DNA of 64,000 bases from an uncultured Alloprevotella sp. (GTDB lineage: Bacteria; Bacteroidota; Bacteroidia; Bacteroidales; Bacteroidaceae). The notes below the pieces were generated by a model. That model was not told the DNA's origin. It did no database searches and worked only from the letters and a program-made list of their open reading frames with translations. Position 1 is the first letter of the stretch, and the number at the start of each line of letters is the position of its first letter. Positions 8,624 to 18,052 of this stretch are shown piece after piece. Location: NCBI GenBank assembly GCA_944322325.1, contig CALUOQ010000007.1:62001-126000 (forward strand), given 5' to 3'. The translations under genes were made by a program, and so were the position numbers.

Positions 8624-11497
8624 TCAACGTTTCTTCTGTCCCCACTTGATGGTATAGATGGCGTGGAGGACGACATAGGGTTCGAAGGTGTTGTAGTGGG
8701 CCGTATAGACGCTGTATGCGTTGACGGAGTGCGTGTCGGACGTGCGGCTGTGGAGCAGGTCGGTGGCTTCGAGTTTGAGGATCAGGTTCTTCTCCGGAAG
8801 GAACTTCTGCGACAGGCTGAGGTTCCAGACCCACTGGTCGGTGTTCATCGTACGGTTGATGTACTTCCGGCCGGCCCAAAGGCCAAAGTCGGTGCTGAGC
8901 GTCATGTGCCAGGGGGTGGTGTAGCTCAGCGTAATGTCGGGGTTGATGATGTAAGCCGTTTCGTCGCTTTCGGGCTGCATGTCGCTACGGCTGCGATTCT
9001 GTATCACGCCGGCATTGACCTTTACGAAGAGGTCCTTGTTGCGGTAACTCAGGCCCACACGGCCGTTGAGGTAGTTGCGGCGGATGGTGTTGAGCTCGTC
9101 CTCACCGTCGCCCACGCTGAGGTAGCCGACGGACTCGCTGTAGCTGTCGTTGGCGTTAAAGTCGAGGTGCCACTCCTTCTGCTTGTCGAGGGCCATGGAG
9201 AAGCCGGCATAGACTCCCGTGCTCCAGTTGCCGTTGACGTTGACGGGAAAGCTGAAGTAGTAGCCCGTGGCCTCGTTGTAACGCATGACGTTGGTGCGGC
9301 TGTTGCGGCTGTTGCCGTAGTTGGCGCCGGCGTAGATGCTCATCTCGTGGCGCTCGATATAGGTGCTGAAGTTCAGGTTGTAGTTGTTGCCCCATCCGTC
9401 CTTAAGGTCCGGGTTGCCGGCAAAGGTACCCTGTGGTTTGGAGTCGTCGACAAGGCTGATGTAGCTCTCCAGTCCTACTTCCTGCCGAGAGCCCGAGTAG
9501 GAGGCCTGAAGCGAGGTGCGGTCGGAGAACTTATAGCGCAGTCTCAAGCTTGGCGATACGTAGTTGCGCCGGCGGTGGAGCGTCGTGTCGACCAGTCCCG
9601 GGCGGATGTAGTCCAGCTCCCGGTCGCTGCTGTAGTAGGTGGCATAGGCGCTCAGCTCCACCGGGCCGATGGTGCCGGAAAGCTGGGTGTAGGTACAGTG
9701 CTGCTGGTTTCGCGAGGTGCGCAGCTTCGTGTTGCGGTTTAAGCCGACGGCGGCCAGCTCGTCGGGCGTGGGGATGCTGCCGAAGGGGTGGAGCGCCAGG
9801 TCGGTCCACTCGGGCAGGCTGTCCATGCGGTAGAGGAAATTGTCGCTCTCGCTGTGGCTGCGACTGTAAACGTAGCCGATGGACCACCAGAGCTGTTTGG
9901 CCACCTTCAGGCGGAAGTACGTATTGACGTTGGCCGACCAGCTCTCACTGTCGCCCGGTTTGTACTGGTTCTGCACCTCGTCGGGCGTCATTCCGGTGTA
10001 GTAGCGCCCGTCGTAGTAAGCAAAGTCCGTCGCGTCCGACTGGTTATACGAGTAACTGGCGTTGAGGCCGAACATGTGCTGGGAGTTGCGGAAACGGTGA
10101 TAGTAGTTGGCGATGACGTTGACGTTGTTATCCGTGTGGCGGCCTTGCGATAGCTCGTTCATTGTGTTGACGAGGATGTCGCGCGTCGTTTGCGGCAGGT
10201 TGTCGCCGAACACGTGGTCCAAGGGGTTGTCCGGGAAGTGGCGCTGGGGGTCGTCAGAAAGGGTTGCACCGAGGTTGGAGTGCGTGTTGCGGCTCTTGTT
10301 TCGCCCGAAGCTGACGTTGAGGTTCAGGGAGTTGAGCGTGTCGAGATTGACGTCGTAGTTCATGCTGGCGTTCCACCGGCGGCTGCCGAGCCAGTCGCGC
10401 GTGCGCTGGTTCCACCAGACGCGGTCCGTGCCGGGCAGGTAGTTCTCCTGCCAGACTTCGTTCCGGGAGTCCGTATTGTCGTGGCCGAAGCTCACGTTGG
10501 CGTTCAGCTCCTGATAGCCTTTGGCGCTCTTGTCGTTCTTGTTGTTCCAGCTGACCGAGGAGCTGGCGCTGCGAAACGTGCTCCAACCCATGCGGAAACC
10601 GCTGTTGCGCCAGTTGCCGTTCTCGTCGACCTGGGCGTTGCCGTTCAGGTTGTTGGCCGACCCGGCCACAGCCACACGCAGGCGGTCGGAGAAGCGCGAA
10701 AGGAAGGCACGCCCCGTCCAGCGGTCCTCGTAGCCGCCGCCGGCGTCGGCGTTGGCCAGCCAGGCCCCCTGATATTCCTTTTTGATGCCCACATCGATGA
10801 CCGTGGTGCGCTCGCCGTCGTCCACGCCTGTCTTTTCGGCCATGTCGCTCTTCTTGTCGTAGACCTTCAGGTTGGCCACCATTTCGGCAGGCAGGTTCAT
10901 TAGCGCCGTTTTGATGTCCCCACCGAAGAACTTGCGTCCGTTCACGAGGAGGCTTTCAATCGTCTTGCCCTGCCAGGTCAGGTTGCCGTCCTTGTCCATC
11001 CTCACACCGGGCATCTGCGCGATGAGGGCGCTGAGCAAGGCGCCGTCCTCGACGTTCATGGCGCTTGCGGCGTAGACGAATGTGTCCTTGCGAATGGTCA
11101 GGGGCGAAGCCTTGCCCTCGATGGTGGCTGCATCCAGTTCGCGCGCCATGGCGCTGACTTTCATGAACAGCTCGCCCAGGTCGACGTGCGATTGTGTGGC
11201 GCTGAACGTGACGTCGCGGCCCAACGCGTCGTAACCGACGGCCGACAGACGCAGCACGTAGCGCCCGGCCGAGTCGCACGGTACCCGGAATACGCCGGCC
11301 GAGTCGGCAAGGCCGATGGCGTAGAGCACCGAGTCGGCGGTCAGCAGCTGCACAGAGGCATAGGGCAACGACCGCCGTGTTTCAGCGTCCTTGACTTGTC
11401 CTTTCACGTCGTACGTTTGGGCATACAATCCGAGCGGCAGGCATGCAGCCAACCAGAGTCCAATCAAACAGCGTAGTATCTTTTTCATGGTTCTCAC
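8624..11497 (-). CDS. Large outer-membrane beta-barrel protein with CarboxypepD-reg domain
   Basis: 957 residues. A signal peptide (residues 4-26, ending GLYAQ) is followed by a carboxypeptidase-regulatory-like fold (TYDVKGQVKDAETRRSLPYASV), a plug-like region (MPGVRMDKDGNLTWQGKTIESLLVNGRKFFGGD) and a long barrel of alternating aromatic strands. This is the TonB-receptor-like OMP family common in Bacteroidetes. There is no SusD-type partner next to it and no clear TonB box, so it may not be a nutrient importer. Met4 (MKKILRC) is an equally good start. Confidence 0.75.
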   Translation of the reverse strand: MRTMKKILRCLIGLWLAACLPLGLYAQTYDVKGQVKDAETRRSLPYASVQLLTADSVLYAIGLADSAGVFRVPCDSAGRYVLRLSAVGYDALGRDVTFSATQSHVDLGELFMKVSAMARELDAATIEGKASPLTIRKDTFVYAASAMNVEDGALLSALIAQMPGVRMDKDGNLTWQGKTIESLLVNGRKFFGGDIKTALMNLPAEMVANLKVYDKKSDMAEKTGVDDGERTTVIDVGIKKEYQGAWLANADAGGGYEDRWTGRAFLSRFSDRLRVAVAGSANNLNGNAQVDENGNWRNSGFRMGWSTFRSASSSVSWNNKNDKSAKGYQELNANVSFGHDNTDSRNEVWQENYLPGTDRVWWNQRTRDWLGSRRWNASMNYDVNLDTLNSLNLNVSFGRNKSRNTHSNLGATLSDDPQRHFPDNPLDHVFGDNLPQTTRDILVNTMNELSQGRHTDNNVNVIANYYHRFRNSQHMFGLNASYSYNQSDATDFAYYDGRYYTGMTPDEVQNQYKPGDSESWSANVNTYFRLKVAKQLWWSIGYVYSRSHSESDNFLYRMDSLPEWTDLALHPFGSIPTPDELAAVGLNRNTKLRTSRNQQHCTYTQLSGTIGPVELSAYATYYSSDRELDYIRPGLVDTTLHRRRNYVSPSLRLRYKFSDRTSLQASYSGSRQEVGLESYISLVDDSKPQGTFAGNPDLKDGWGNNYNLNFSTYIERHEMSIYAGANYGNSRNSRTNVMRYNEATGYYFSFPVNVNGNWSTGVYAGFSMALDKQKEWHLDFNANDSYSESVGYLSVGDGEDELNTIRRNYLNGRVGLSYRNKDLFVKVNAGVIQNRSRSDMQPESDETAYIINPDITLSYTTPWHMTLSTDFGLWAGRKYINRTMNTDQWVWNLSLSQKFLPEKNLILKLEATDLLHSRTSDTHSVNAYSVYTAHYNTFEPYVVLHAIYTIKWGQKKR

Positions 11498-11523
11498 TTT
11501 TGTTTATGTTAGTAACTACGCCA

Positions 11524-11531
11524 CAAATTTA
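11524..11531 (-). promoter_or_regulatory. -7 promoter element of the large OMP gene
   Basis: TAAATTTG on the minus strand, 26 bases ahead of the start. Confidence 0.5.
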
Positions 11532-11583
11532 CAAAAAAGTCGCGAACGACATTTTACCCCCCCGTTTTTATTTTTTTAACTTG

Positions 11584-11618
11584 AAAAAGCGGCCTGACCG
11601 CCGGGTCAGACCGCTTTT
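11584..11618. terminator. Terminator after the PCMD gene
   Basis: The stem AAAAGCGGcCTGAC pairs with GTCAGaCCGCTTTT and is flanked by A/T runs on both sides, so it could stop transcription from either strand. It lies downstream of the leftward PCMD gene. Confidence 0.75.
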
Positions 11619-11692
11619 CACGCCGCTCACGCTGCCGAAACAAGCATTGCGCAGTGGCGCCACTCCTTTATATATAAATAGGGGCGCCCGGG

Positions 11693-12718
11693 TTAAAATA
11701 CCAGGCGCACGTTGTCTACCCAGAAGGTGTTGCCGACGCTGCCCACGTAGGCCCCGCCATGGCTCGAGTCGAACTGGAGGACAATATGGGTAGGCGTCTC
11801 GTTGGCAGCGGCCCACCCCACTTCCTTGACAGGCACCATGTCGCCCTTGCTGTTGCGGGCGTACTTCGTGAGGTCGCCCGAGGTCAGCCCCATGTAGGAG
11901 CGGTAAAAACTCTGGCGCGTGATGTCGCCATAATGAATGGTAAACGTAGCATTGTCGACCCAGTCCGTGGACTTGTCGAAGCGGACGACCATCGTACCGA
12001 CGCGCTTGGCGAAAATGTTGCCGTCGGCGTCCTCCCAACGCTTCTGGAGGTAAAGCACACAGTCGGGCATGTCCATGCCTTTCACTTCGCTCACCTTGCT
12101 GAAGCCAGTCTGGCGGATGCGGTTCTTCTGTCCGGAGAGTTTCACCTTATAGTCGAAACGGATGGCCTTGGGCCGACGGTTGAAACGGATGCCGGCGTCG
12201 AGTTTGCTCATGGGATTCTTGGTTCCCGTAATGGGCTCCTGAGTCTTGCCCAGGTAGACGGAGCCGGCCGCAAGAACCCGGATGTTGATAAAACCGAGCG
12301 CCACGCATTTCTCCTCGTGCGTGTAGAGCTTGGCACAATAGCCGTGGCCCGGGCGGGCTTCCTTGTAGACAGACACATTGGTCTTCGTGATGCCCGCCAC
12401 CTTGGCCAAAACGTTTGAAGTGGCCCACGGCGAACCGCCCAAACCGTGGTAGGGATTGTCGTTGTTCCACGTCGCATTCGGCGCGATGGCATAGAGCGTC
12501 TTGGTCTTACCGCCGATAATGCCGCTCTCCTTAATGTTGCGCACCAGCCACTGGTCGAAGTTTCCGAAACGGATGTATTCCTCCCGCTCATCTACCTGGT
12601 CCGGAGCGGCCGCGCATTCCTCCTGTGCCCTGTCGGTCATGGCAGCTCCCGCAGGAACAGCCATAAGACCGAGTGCCGCGACAGCGGCCATGAACACCTT
12701 AGTTTTTTTCATTTGCAC
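11693..12718 (-). CDS. Exported PCMD-superfamily protein
   Basis: 341 residues with a signal peptide (MKKTKVF to PAGA) and a beta-rich body. It begins RFGNFDQWLVRNIKESGIIGGKTKTLYAI and ends NTFWVDNVRLVF, the pattern of the Bacteroidetes PCMD (putative carbohydrate metabolism domain) family, a jelly-roll-like fold. It probably binds glycan at the surface or in the periplasm; no enzymatic residues can be named. It starts 28 bases after the Omp85-like gene with no promoter of its own, so the two probably form an operon. Met3 (12712) is the likelier start. Confidence 0.65.
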   Translation of the reverse strand: MQMKKTKVFMAAVAALGLMAVPAGAAMTDRAQEECAAAPDQVDEREEYIRFGNFDQWLVRNIKESGIIGGKTKTLYAIAPNATWNNDNPYHGLGGSPWATSNVLAKVAGITKTNVSVYKEARPGHGYCAKLYTHEEKCVALGFINIRVLAAGSVYLGKTQEPITGTKNPMSKLDAGIRFNRRPKAIRFDYKVKLSGQKNRIRQTGFSKVSEVKGMDMPDCVLYLQKRWEDADGNIFAKRVGTMVVRFDKSTDWVDNATFTIHYGDITRQSFYRSYMGLTSGDLTKYARNSKGDMVPVKEVGWAAANETPTHIVLQFDSSHGGAYVGSVGNTFWVDNVRLVF

Positions 12719-12746
12719 TCCTATTTGTAGTTATATATTTGCTTGA

Positions 12747-13955
12747 TTAAAACGCTTCGTTGATGTTGAACATCAGACCGCCGCCGTTGCGCGTAAACCC
12801 ATAGTCGAGGCGTACGTTGATGCCGGGTTTGAACGCCCATCGGTAACCGATGCCGAAGTTGGGCAGTACGCGGCTCCATCGCAGGTCCTTGGCGCGGGGG
12901 AACACCTCGGCCGCACCGACCCAGGCCACAGCGCCATGCCGCCCCTTGATGTGCTGGCGGAATTCCAATTGTCCCTCGATGATGTTACGGTCGCGGTAAC
13001 GCCCTTCGTAGTAACCACGCATACGGTTGCCACTACCCATCTCGGCCATCATACACCAGGGCACGTCGCCATAGTTCAGGCGGCTGTGCAGTTCGATAGC
13101 CACGGTGCAACCTTTCCAGGAGGGGAAATAAGTACTGGTGGTGAAGTCCGTCGTCGAGAAGCCGTAGGTGTTGCCCAGTTCCTTGGGAGTGAAAGTTTGG
13201 TCGAGCTGCACGAACCAACCACGCTTGGCATTGAGCATGAAATCGCGCGAGTCGTAGGTAAAGGAGACACCGGGCGTAAGGGCGTGCACCGTCTGGCGTT
13301 GTCCGCCCAGCAGTTCCTCGCCGCGCGGCGCCATCTCCGTGGCGCGGATGAACTGGAAGTTGAGCGTCGGACCAACGTAGGTGTTTTTCGCCACGCGGAT
13401 GAGAAAACGCCCCATCCAGTCGAACTTCAGGCGGCGGTAGTCGGACTTGTTGGCGTCGTTATTGCCGTTTTCGTAACCGATGCCGTAAAACAATGTAGGG
13501 AAAGTATAGACATACAGCCGGTAGTCCAGCCGGAAACGGTCGTGCGGGAAGATGTTGCTGCCGCGCAGACCGACCATCAAGAAACCCTTGCTCGTGATGT
13601 CGCCGTAGAGCGAGACATTAGAACGAGGCAGCAACGTATCCGCACGGTCCAGCGAATAAGTTCCCGACGCCACCACGCCCAAACCGAAACCCACGGTCGA
13701 CGAATAGTGAGGGCCGGGGAGCACGCCGAAGTCGAACTTCTTGTCCGTTGCCTTGTTGGAATTGCGGAAATAGTTAAGGACGCGCGTCAGGACGGTAGTC
13801 TTTCGCACCGCCGTGTCTGTGGGGCTTGCGGCGGTGTCAGCAGCCGTGACTTGTGGCAACTCCGCGTGTTGCGCTTGCGCGGATAAAGCAATCGCCAGCC
13901 CTATGCAGACCAGCCACAAACTGCCTCCGTTTTTTTTGCGAAAGACTCGTTTCAT
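12747..13955 (-). CDS. Omp85-like barrel protein without POTRA domains
   Basis: 402 residues. A signal peptide (ending ALSAQAQ) and a short linker lead directly into a BamA/TamA-like barrel: PGPHYSSTVGFGLGV, YDSRDF, the loop-6-like MRGYYEGRYRDRN, and a final strand RLDYGFTRNGGGLMFNINEAF. With about 60 residues before the barrel there is no room for POTRA repeats, so it resembles short surface-antigen/patatin-type barrels rather than BamA. It heads an operon with the PCMD gene. The promoter lies five bases from the start codon. Confidence 0.75.
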   Translation of the reverse strand: MKRVFRKKNGGSLWLVCIGLAIALSAQAQHAELPQVTAADTAASPTDTAVRKTTVLTRVLNYFRNSNKATDKKFDFGVLPGPHYSSTVGFGLGVVASGTYSLDRADTLLPRSNVSLYGDITSKGFLMVGLRGSNIFPHDRFRLDYRLYVYTFPTLFYGIGYENGNNDANKSDYRRLKFDWMGRFLIRVAKNTYVGPTLNFQFIRATEMAPRGEELLGGQRQTVHALTPGVSFTYDSRDFMLNAKRGWFVQLDQTFTPKELGNTYGFSTTDFTTSTYFPSWKGCTVAIELHSRLNYGDVPWCMMAEMGSGNRMRGYYEGRYRDRNIIEGQLEFRQHIKGRHGAVAWVGAAEVFPRAKDLRWSRVLPNFGIGYRWAFKPGINVRLDYGFTRNGGGLMFNINEAF

Positions 13956-13960
13956 GCGTG

Positions 13961-13968
13961 CAAAGTTA
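13961..13968 (-). promoter_or_regulatory. -7 promoter element of the Omp85-like/PCMD operon
   Basis: TAACTTTG on the minus strand, with only five bases to the ATG, which points to a leaderless or near-leaderless mRNA. Confidence 0.55.
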
Positions 13969-14001
13969 GATAATCCTCGCCATCTGCCGGGAATTTATCA
14001 C

Positions 14002-14009
14002 TAATTTTG
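14002..14009 (+). promoter_or_regulatory. -7 promoter element of the porin gene
   Basis: TAATTTTG, 32 bases ahead of the chosen ATG and divergent from the Omp85-like promoter. Confidence 0.55.
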
Positions 14010-14041
14010 CACCACATTTACGTATAACTTACCCAGTGAAA

Positions 14042-15163
14042 ATGAAAAAACTCCTACTTTCTACGCTATTTGCGACAGCAGCCACCCTCCTGCCGGCTCA
14101 CGAGATTTCCACGGACAGCCTGCCTCAGCCCGCTGCGACACAGCAAGAAGCCCCCCGGCCCAAGAAATTGCTCAAAGCCATGGACCCCAGCATCAAGTTC
14201 AGCGGATACATCATCGGTAAGTACAGCATCGACGATCGCGACGGCCAAGCCTCGAACGGCGGTTTCGACCTCCGTTTTGTCCGTCTGAGCGCAGCCGGTT
14301 ACTGCTTCAACGACTTCTACTACCGCCTTCAGGTAGAGGTAAACGGTGCTCCCGGCCCCGACAAGGGACCGCGTATCATGGATGCCTTTATCGAGTGGCA
14401 GAAATACGACTTCCTGCGCGTCAAGCTCGGTCAGTTCAAGCGCCCCATTGGTTTCGAGAATCCCCTAAGCCCTCTCGACGTGGGCCTCGGCAACTATTCG
14501 CAAGCTACCCTCAAACTGGCTTCCATCAATGACCGTTCCGATGGTCACAAGTGTTCCGGCCGCGACGTGGGTGCCCAGCTTCAGGGCGACCTCTTCCCTG
14601 CCGCTGATGGCCACAAGTGGCTTCACTATCAGGTGGGCGTCTTTAACGGTCAGGGCATCAACCATACGGACAAGGACAACTTCAAGGATGTTATCGGCGG
14701 CCTTTGGATTTCGCCCGTCAAGGGACTGGCCATCGGCGGCTTCGGCTGGAACGGCAAGTACACCAACGAGAGCTACAAGGGCGACGGCACCGACCTGCCC
14801 AGTGTCGACCGCAAGCGTTGGGGCGTGGGTTTCAAGTACGACGACGTCTGGAGTGCGCGCGGCGAATATATTGCCTCGAAGGGGCAAATCGCCACTGACA
14901 TTCACAGTGCCGGTCGCAGCGACGCCTGGTACTTACAGTTGGGCGCGCCCATCTTTAAGGATTTCAAGCTCTTCGGTCGCTGGGATTGCTATCGCGACGA
15001 CAAGCATTGGTCCTCGCTGAAAAGTATTTATGCCCTCGCCGCCAATTACTATCTCGGCAAACATCTTATTTTCCAAGCCAACTACTCGTTCACCAATGAC
15101 CGTAGTGCTACGGTCGGGCGCAACTATAACACATTCGACATACAGGTGGCCGCCCGTTTCTGA
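14042..15163 (+). CDS. OprO/OprP-family outer-membrane porin
   Basis: 373 residues from ATG 14042; an in-frame GTG at 14036 is possible but less likely. A signal peptide ends near PAHE, a short Pro/Gln-rich linker follows, and the barrel begins KFSGYIIGKYSIDDRDGQASNGGFDLRFVRLSAAGY. Features typical of phosphate-selective porins O and P include VKLGQFKRPIGFENP and a C-terminal aromatic strand ending VAARF. Solute specificity cannot be read from sequence. The short palindrome ACCTATATTATATAGGT (about 15176-15192) follows but lacks a T-run on this strand. Confidence 0.75.
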   Translation: MKKLLLSTLFATAATLLPAHEISTDSLPQPAATQQEAPRPKKLLKAMDPSIKFSGYIIGKYSIDDRDGQASNGGFDLRFVRLSAAGYCFNDFYYRLQVEVNGAPGPDKGPRIMDAFIEWQKYDFLRVKLGQFKRPIGFENPLSPLDVGLGNYSQATLKLASINDRSDGHKCSGRDVGAQLQGDLFPAADGHKWLHYQVGVFNGQGINHTDKDNFKDVIGGLWISPVKGLAIGGFGWNGKYTNESYKGDGTDLPSVDRKRWGVGFKYDDVWSARGEYIASKGQIATDIHSAGRSDAWYLQLGAPIFKDFKLFGRWDCYRDDKHWSSLKSIYALAANYYLGKHLIFQANYSFTNDRSATVGRNYNTFDIQVAARF

Positions 15164-15279
15164 AGCGGCGCGTACACCTATATTATATAGGTAGCAAAAA
15201 AGTGAAGTGCCGCCCGCGTGGCTGTAATTGCGGTAGTGATTTCCGGAATTTGTCTACGTCGCAGCTGCCGGCGGACACT

Positions 15280-15287
15280 TACCTTTG
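15280..15287 (+). promoter_or_regulatory. -7 promoter element of the MATE exporter gene
   Basis: TACCTTTG lies 12 bases before ATG 15300. The in-frame TTG at 15285 overlaps this element and cannot be the start. Confidence 0.6.
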
Positions 15288-15299
15288 CGGCGGTTTAAG

Positions 15300-16718
15300 A
15301 TGGAACAGACAGGTACCGACAAGACCGGCCAGCTGCTCGCGTTGATTCGCGGGCGGCAGCCTATGACGCTACGGCAGCAACTGAGCCTCATTGTCCGGCT
15401 CAGTGTGCCGGCTGTCATGGCGCAGCTGTCGTCCATCGTCATGCAGTATATCGACGCCGCTATGGTCGGCAGTCTCGGTGCCAGCGCTTCAGCCTCCATC
15501 GGACTGGTGTCGACGACGACGTGGCTGTTCGGCGGGTCGTGCTCGGCGGCTGCGATGGGCTTTTCGGTACAGGTGGCCCATGCCATCGGAGCCAAGGACA
15601 TGCAGCGCGCCCGCGACGTGTTTCGTCAGTCGCTCGTGGCCATCGCCATCTTTGGCTTGGCATTGGGCATGGCCGGCGTGCTCATCAGTGGCGCACTGCC
15701 CGTGTGGCTCGGAGGCGACGAGAGCATCCGCGAAGGCGCCACCCATTATTTCGTCATCTATTCCGCCTTTCTTCCCCTCTTCCAGTTCTATGTCCTGTCG
15801 GGCAGCATGTTACGCTGTTGCGGCAACATGCGTCTGCCCAGCCTGCTGAGTGTCGCGATGTGTCTGCTCGACGTCGTGTTCAACTACTTTCTCATTTTTC
15901 CTACCCGCGAGCTCCACGTGGCTGGCCTCCAGTTCGTCATGCCCGGCGCCGGTCTCGGCGTGGCCGGCGCAGCGTTGGGCACGGGGTTGGCCGAAGCCAT
16001 GACCGCCCTGTGGCTGACGTGGTACTTGTGTCGCCGTTCGCCCGACCTCAGACTCCGCGCCGGCGACGGGCGCTTCCGCCCCACGCGGCGCATCCTGCGC
16101 GGGGCGCTCCACATCGGGCTGCCCATGGGCTTGGAACATGCCGTCATCTGCGGCGCACAGATTATGACGACGACCATTGTCGCCCCGCTCGGCGTCTGTG
16201 CCATTGCGGCCAACTCCTTCGCCATTACGGCCGAAAGCCTGTGCTACATGCCCGGATATGGCATCGCCGACGCCGCAACGACCCTCGTCGGCCAAAGCTA
16301 CGGAGCCGGGCGCAAGCGCCTGACGCGCCGCTTCGCCTGCATCACTGTCCTTATGGGCATGGTGGTCATGGGGGTGATGGGCGTTGTGATGTACGTGGGT
16401 GCACCGCTCATCATTGGTTCCATGACGCCTGATGCCGAGGTGCGTGCTCTCGGCGTCATGGCCCTGCGCATCGAGGCCTTCGCCGAACCCATGTTTGCCG
16501 CTGCCATTGTGGCCTACGGTGCTTTCGTCGGAGCGGGTCATACGCTCGTACCGTGCCTGATGAACCTGACCAGTATTTGGGCCGTGCGCCTGACGCTGGC
16601 CGCCTGGCTTGCACCCACCATGGGGCTGCGCGGCGTGTGGCTCGCCATGTGTGTCGAACTCTGCTTCCGCGGTACCATTTTCCTCATCCATCTGGCACGC
16701 GGGCGCTGGCTGCGCTGA
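15300..16718 (+). CDS. MATE-family multidrug/metabolite exporter
   Basis: 472 residues with about twelve hydrophobic segments in two similar halves. The first half has VPAVMAQLSSIVMQYIDAAMVGSLGASASASIG and the second has GLPMGLEHAVICGAQIMTTTIVAPLG, typical MATE signatures. These inner-membrane proteins export organic cations or metabolites using Na+ or H+. ATG 15300 was chosen because the upstream TTG lies in the promoter. A PatB/MalY-like gene follows 61 bp downstream and may be co-transcribed. Confidence 0.85.
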   Translation: MEQTGTDKTGQLLALIRGRQPMTLRQQLSLIVRLSVPAVMAQLSSIVMQYIDAAMVGSLGASASASIGLVSTTTWLFGGSCSAAAMGFSVQVAHAIGAKDMQRARDVFRQSLVAIAIFGLALGMAGVLISGALPVWLGGDESIREGATHYFVIYSAFLPLFQFYVLSGSMLRCCGNMRLPSLLSVAMCLLDVVFNYFLIFPTRELHVAGLQFVMPGAGLGVAGAALGTGLAEAMTALWLTWYLCRRSPDLRLRAGDGRFRPTRRILRGALHIGLPMGLEHAVICGAQIMTTTIVAPLGVCAIAANSFAITAESLCYMPGYGIADAATTLVGQSYGAGRKRLTRRFACITVLMGMVVMGVMGVVMYVGAPLIIGSMTPDAEVRALGVMALRIEAFAEPMFAAAIVAYGAFVGAGHTLVPCLMNLTSIWAVRLTLAAWLAPTMGLRGVWLAMCVELCFRGTIFLIHLARGRWLR

Positions 16719-16779
16719 TTCTTACGCGCAGCGCCCCTCAACTGTTTTTTCCTGAACTTAATCTTACCAATCCGTAAAA

Positions 16780-17955
16780 ATGGAAACTTACGACTTTGAC
16801 ACCCTCGTCGACCGCCGCGGTACGAATTCCTACAAGTGGGATTCGGCCGCCGACCCCGACATCCTGCCCATGTGGGTGGCCGACATGGACTTCCGTGCCG
16901 CCCCGCCCATTCTCCGTGCCCTCCGCCAGCGCGTGGACCATGCCGTCTTCGGCTATACACGCGTTCCGCAGGCTTACTTTGACGCTGTGACCGGTTGGTT
17001 TGCCCGTCGCCACGACTGGCACTTCCCGGCGGAGTGGATGCTCTATACGTCGGGCGTGGTGCCTGCCCTCTCGGCCATCATCAAGGCGCTCGCCGAACCC
17101 GGCGATGGCGTGCTCCTCCTCACGCCCGTGTACAACTGTTTCTTTTCGTCCGTCCGCAACAACGGCTGCAAGGTGGTGGCCAGTCCGCTCGTCTGGCAGG
17201 ACGCTACGTATCACATCGACTTCGACGATTTCGAGCGCCGCGCCGCCGACCCGTCCACACGCCTGTTCCTGCTCTGCAACCCGCACAATCCCGCCGGCCG
17301 CGTCTGGTCGCGCGAGGAGCTGACCCGCTTGGGTGACATCTGTCTGCGTCATGGCGTCACCGTCATCGCCGACGAGATTCACTGCGAGCTTGTCATGCCC
17401 GGTCATGTGTATATCCCGTATGGCTCGCTCGGCGACAAGTATCTGCATCGCAGCGTCACCTGCAATTCGGCCAGCAAGGCGTTCAACATTGCCGGCCTGC
17501 AAATGGCCAACATCGTTTGCCCCGACGACGCCTGGCGCCGACGCATTGACCGCGCGCTCAACGTCAACGAGGTCTGCGACGTCAATCCGTTTGGCGTCGT
17601 CGCCACGCAGGCCGCCTACTCCGACGAGGGGGCGGCTTGGCTCGACGCCCTCCTCGCCTACCTCTACGACAACGATCAGTTCATGCTCCGTTACCAGCAG
17701 GAGCACCTGCCGGATTTCCCCCTGGCCCGTCTCGAAGGGACCTATCTGGCGTGGATGGACTGCCGCGCACTGGGCTTGAGTTCCGCCGAACTGGAGGAAC
17801 GCCTGAAAAGCGAAGCCCGGCTGTGGCTCAACGCCGGTACGATGTACGGCGAGGACGGCGAGGGCTTCATGCGCTGGAACCTGGCTTGTCCCCGCACCCG
17901 CGTCGCCGAGGGCTTGGAGCGCTTCCGCCGTTTCGTCGATGCGGTCCGGCCGTAA
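16780..17955 (+). CDS. patB: PatB/MalY-type cystathionine beta-lyase (PLP enzyme)
   Basis: 391 residues, fold-type I PLP enzyme. YDFDTLVDRRGTNSYKWD and LPMWVADMDF at the N terminus are diagnostic for the MalY/PatB group. CNPHNPAGRVWS and DEIHCEL supply the cofactor ring contacts, and SASKAFN contains the Schiff-base lysine. The reaction is cleavage of cystathionine or other cysteine conjugates to a thiol, pyruvate and ammonia. Being downstream of a MATE exporter could indicate thiol or conjugate handling, but this is inference. The symbol is by similarity. Confidence 0.85.
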   Translation: METYDFDTLVDRRGTNSYKWDSAADPDILPMWVADMDFRAAPPILRALRQRVDHAVFGYTRVPQAYFDAVTGWFARRHDWHFPAEWMLYTSGVVPALSAIIKALAEPGDGVLLLTPVYNCFFSSVRNNGCKVVASPLVWQDATYHIDFDDFERRAADPSTRLFLLCNPHNPAGRVWSREELTRLGDICLRHGVTVIADEIHCELVMPGHVYIPYGSLGDKYLHRSVTCNSASKAFNIAGLQMANIVCPDDAWRRRIDRALNVNEVCDVNPFGVVATQAAYSDEGAAWLDALLAYLYDNDQFMLRYQQEHLPDFPLARLEGTYLAWMDCRALGLSSAELEERLKSEARLWLNAGTMYGEDGEGFMRWNLACPRTRVAEGLERFRRFVDAVRP

Positions 17956-17992
17956 TTTTGCCGTTCAACTGTTGCCGTAAGGCACGAAAATC

Positions 17993-18031
17993 CCCCGTCC
18001 GGCTGTCGGCGTGACGCGCAGCCAGGCGGGG
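17993..18031. terminator. Bidirectional terminator between the PatB-like gene and pyrH
   Basis: CCCCCGTCCGGCTG pairs with CAGCCAGGCGGGGG (two G-U type positions) across a 13-base loop, between two convergent genes. Confidence 0.7.
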
Positions 18032-18052
18032 GAAACCTATATGAAAGTCAAA

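Noticed and set aside
15175-15192. ACCTATATTATATAGGT palindrome as a terminator of the porin gene
   Set aside because: Short, AT-only stem with A rather than T run after it on the coding strand; function not supported.
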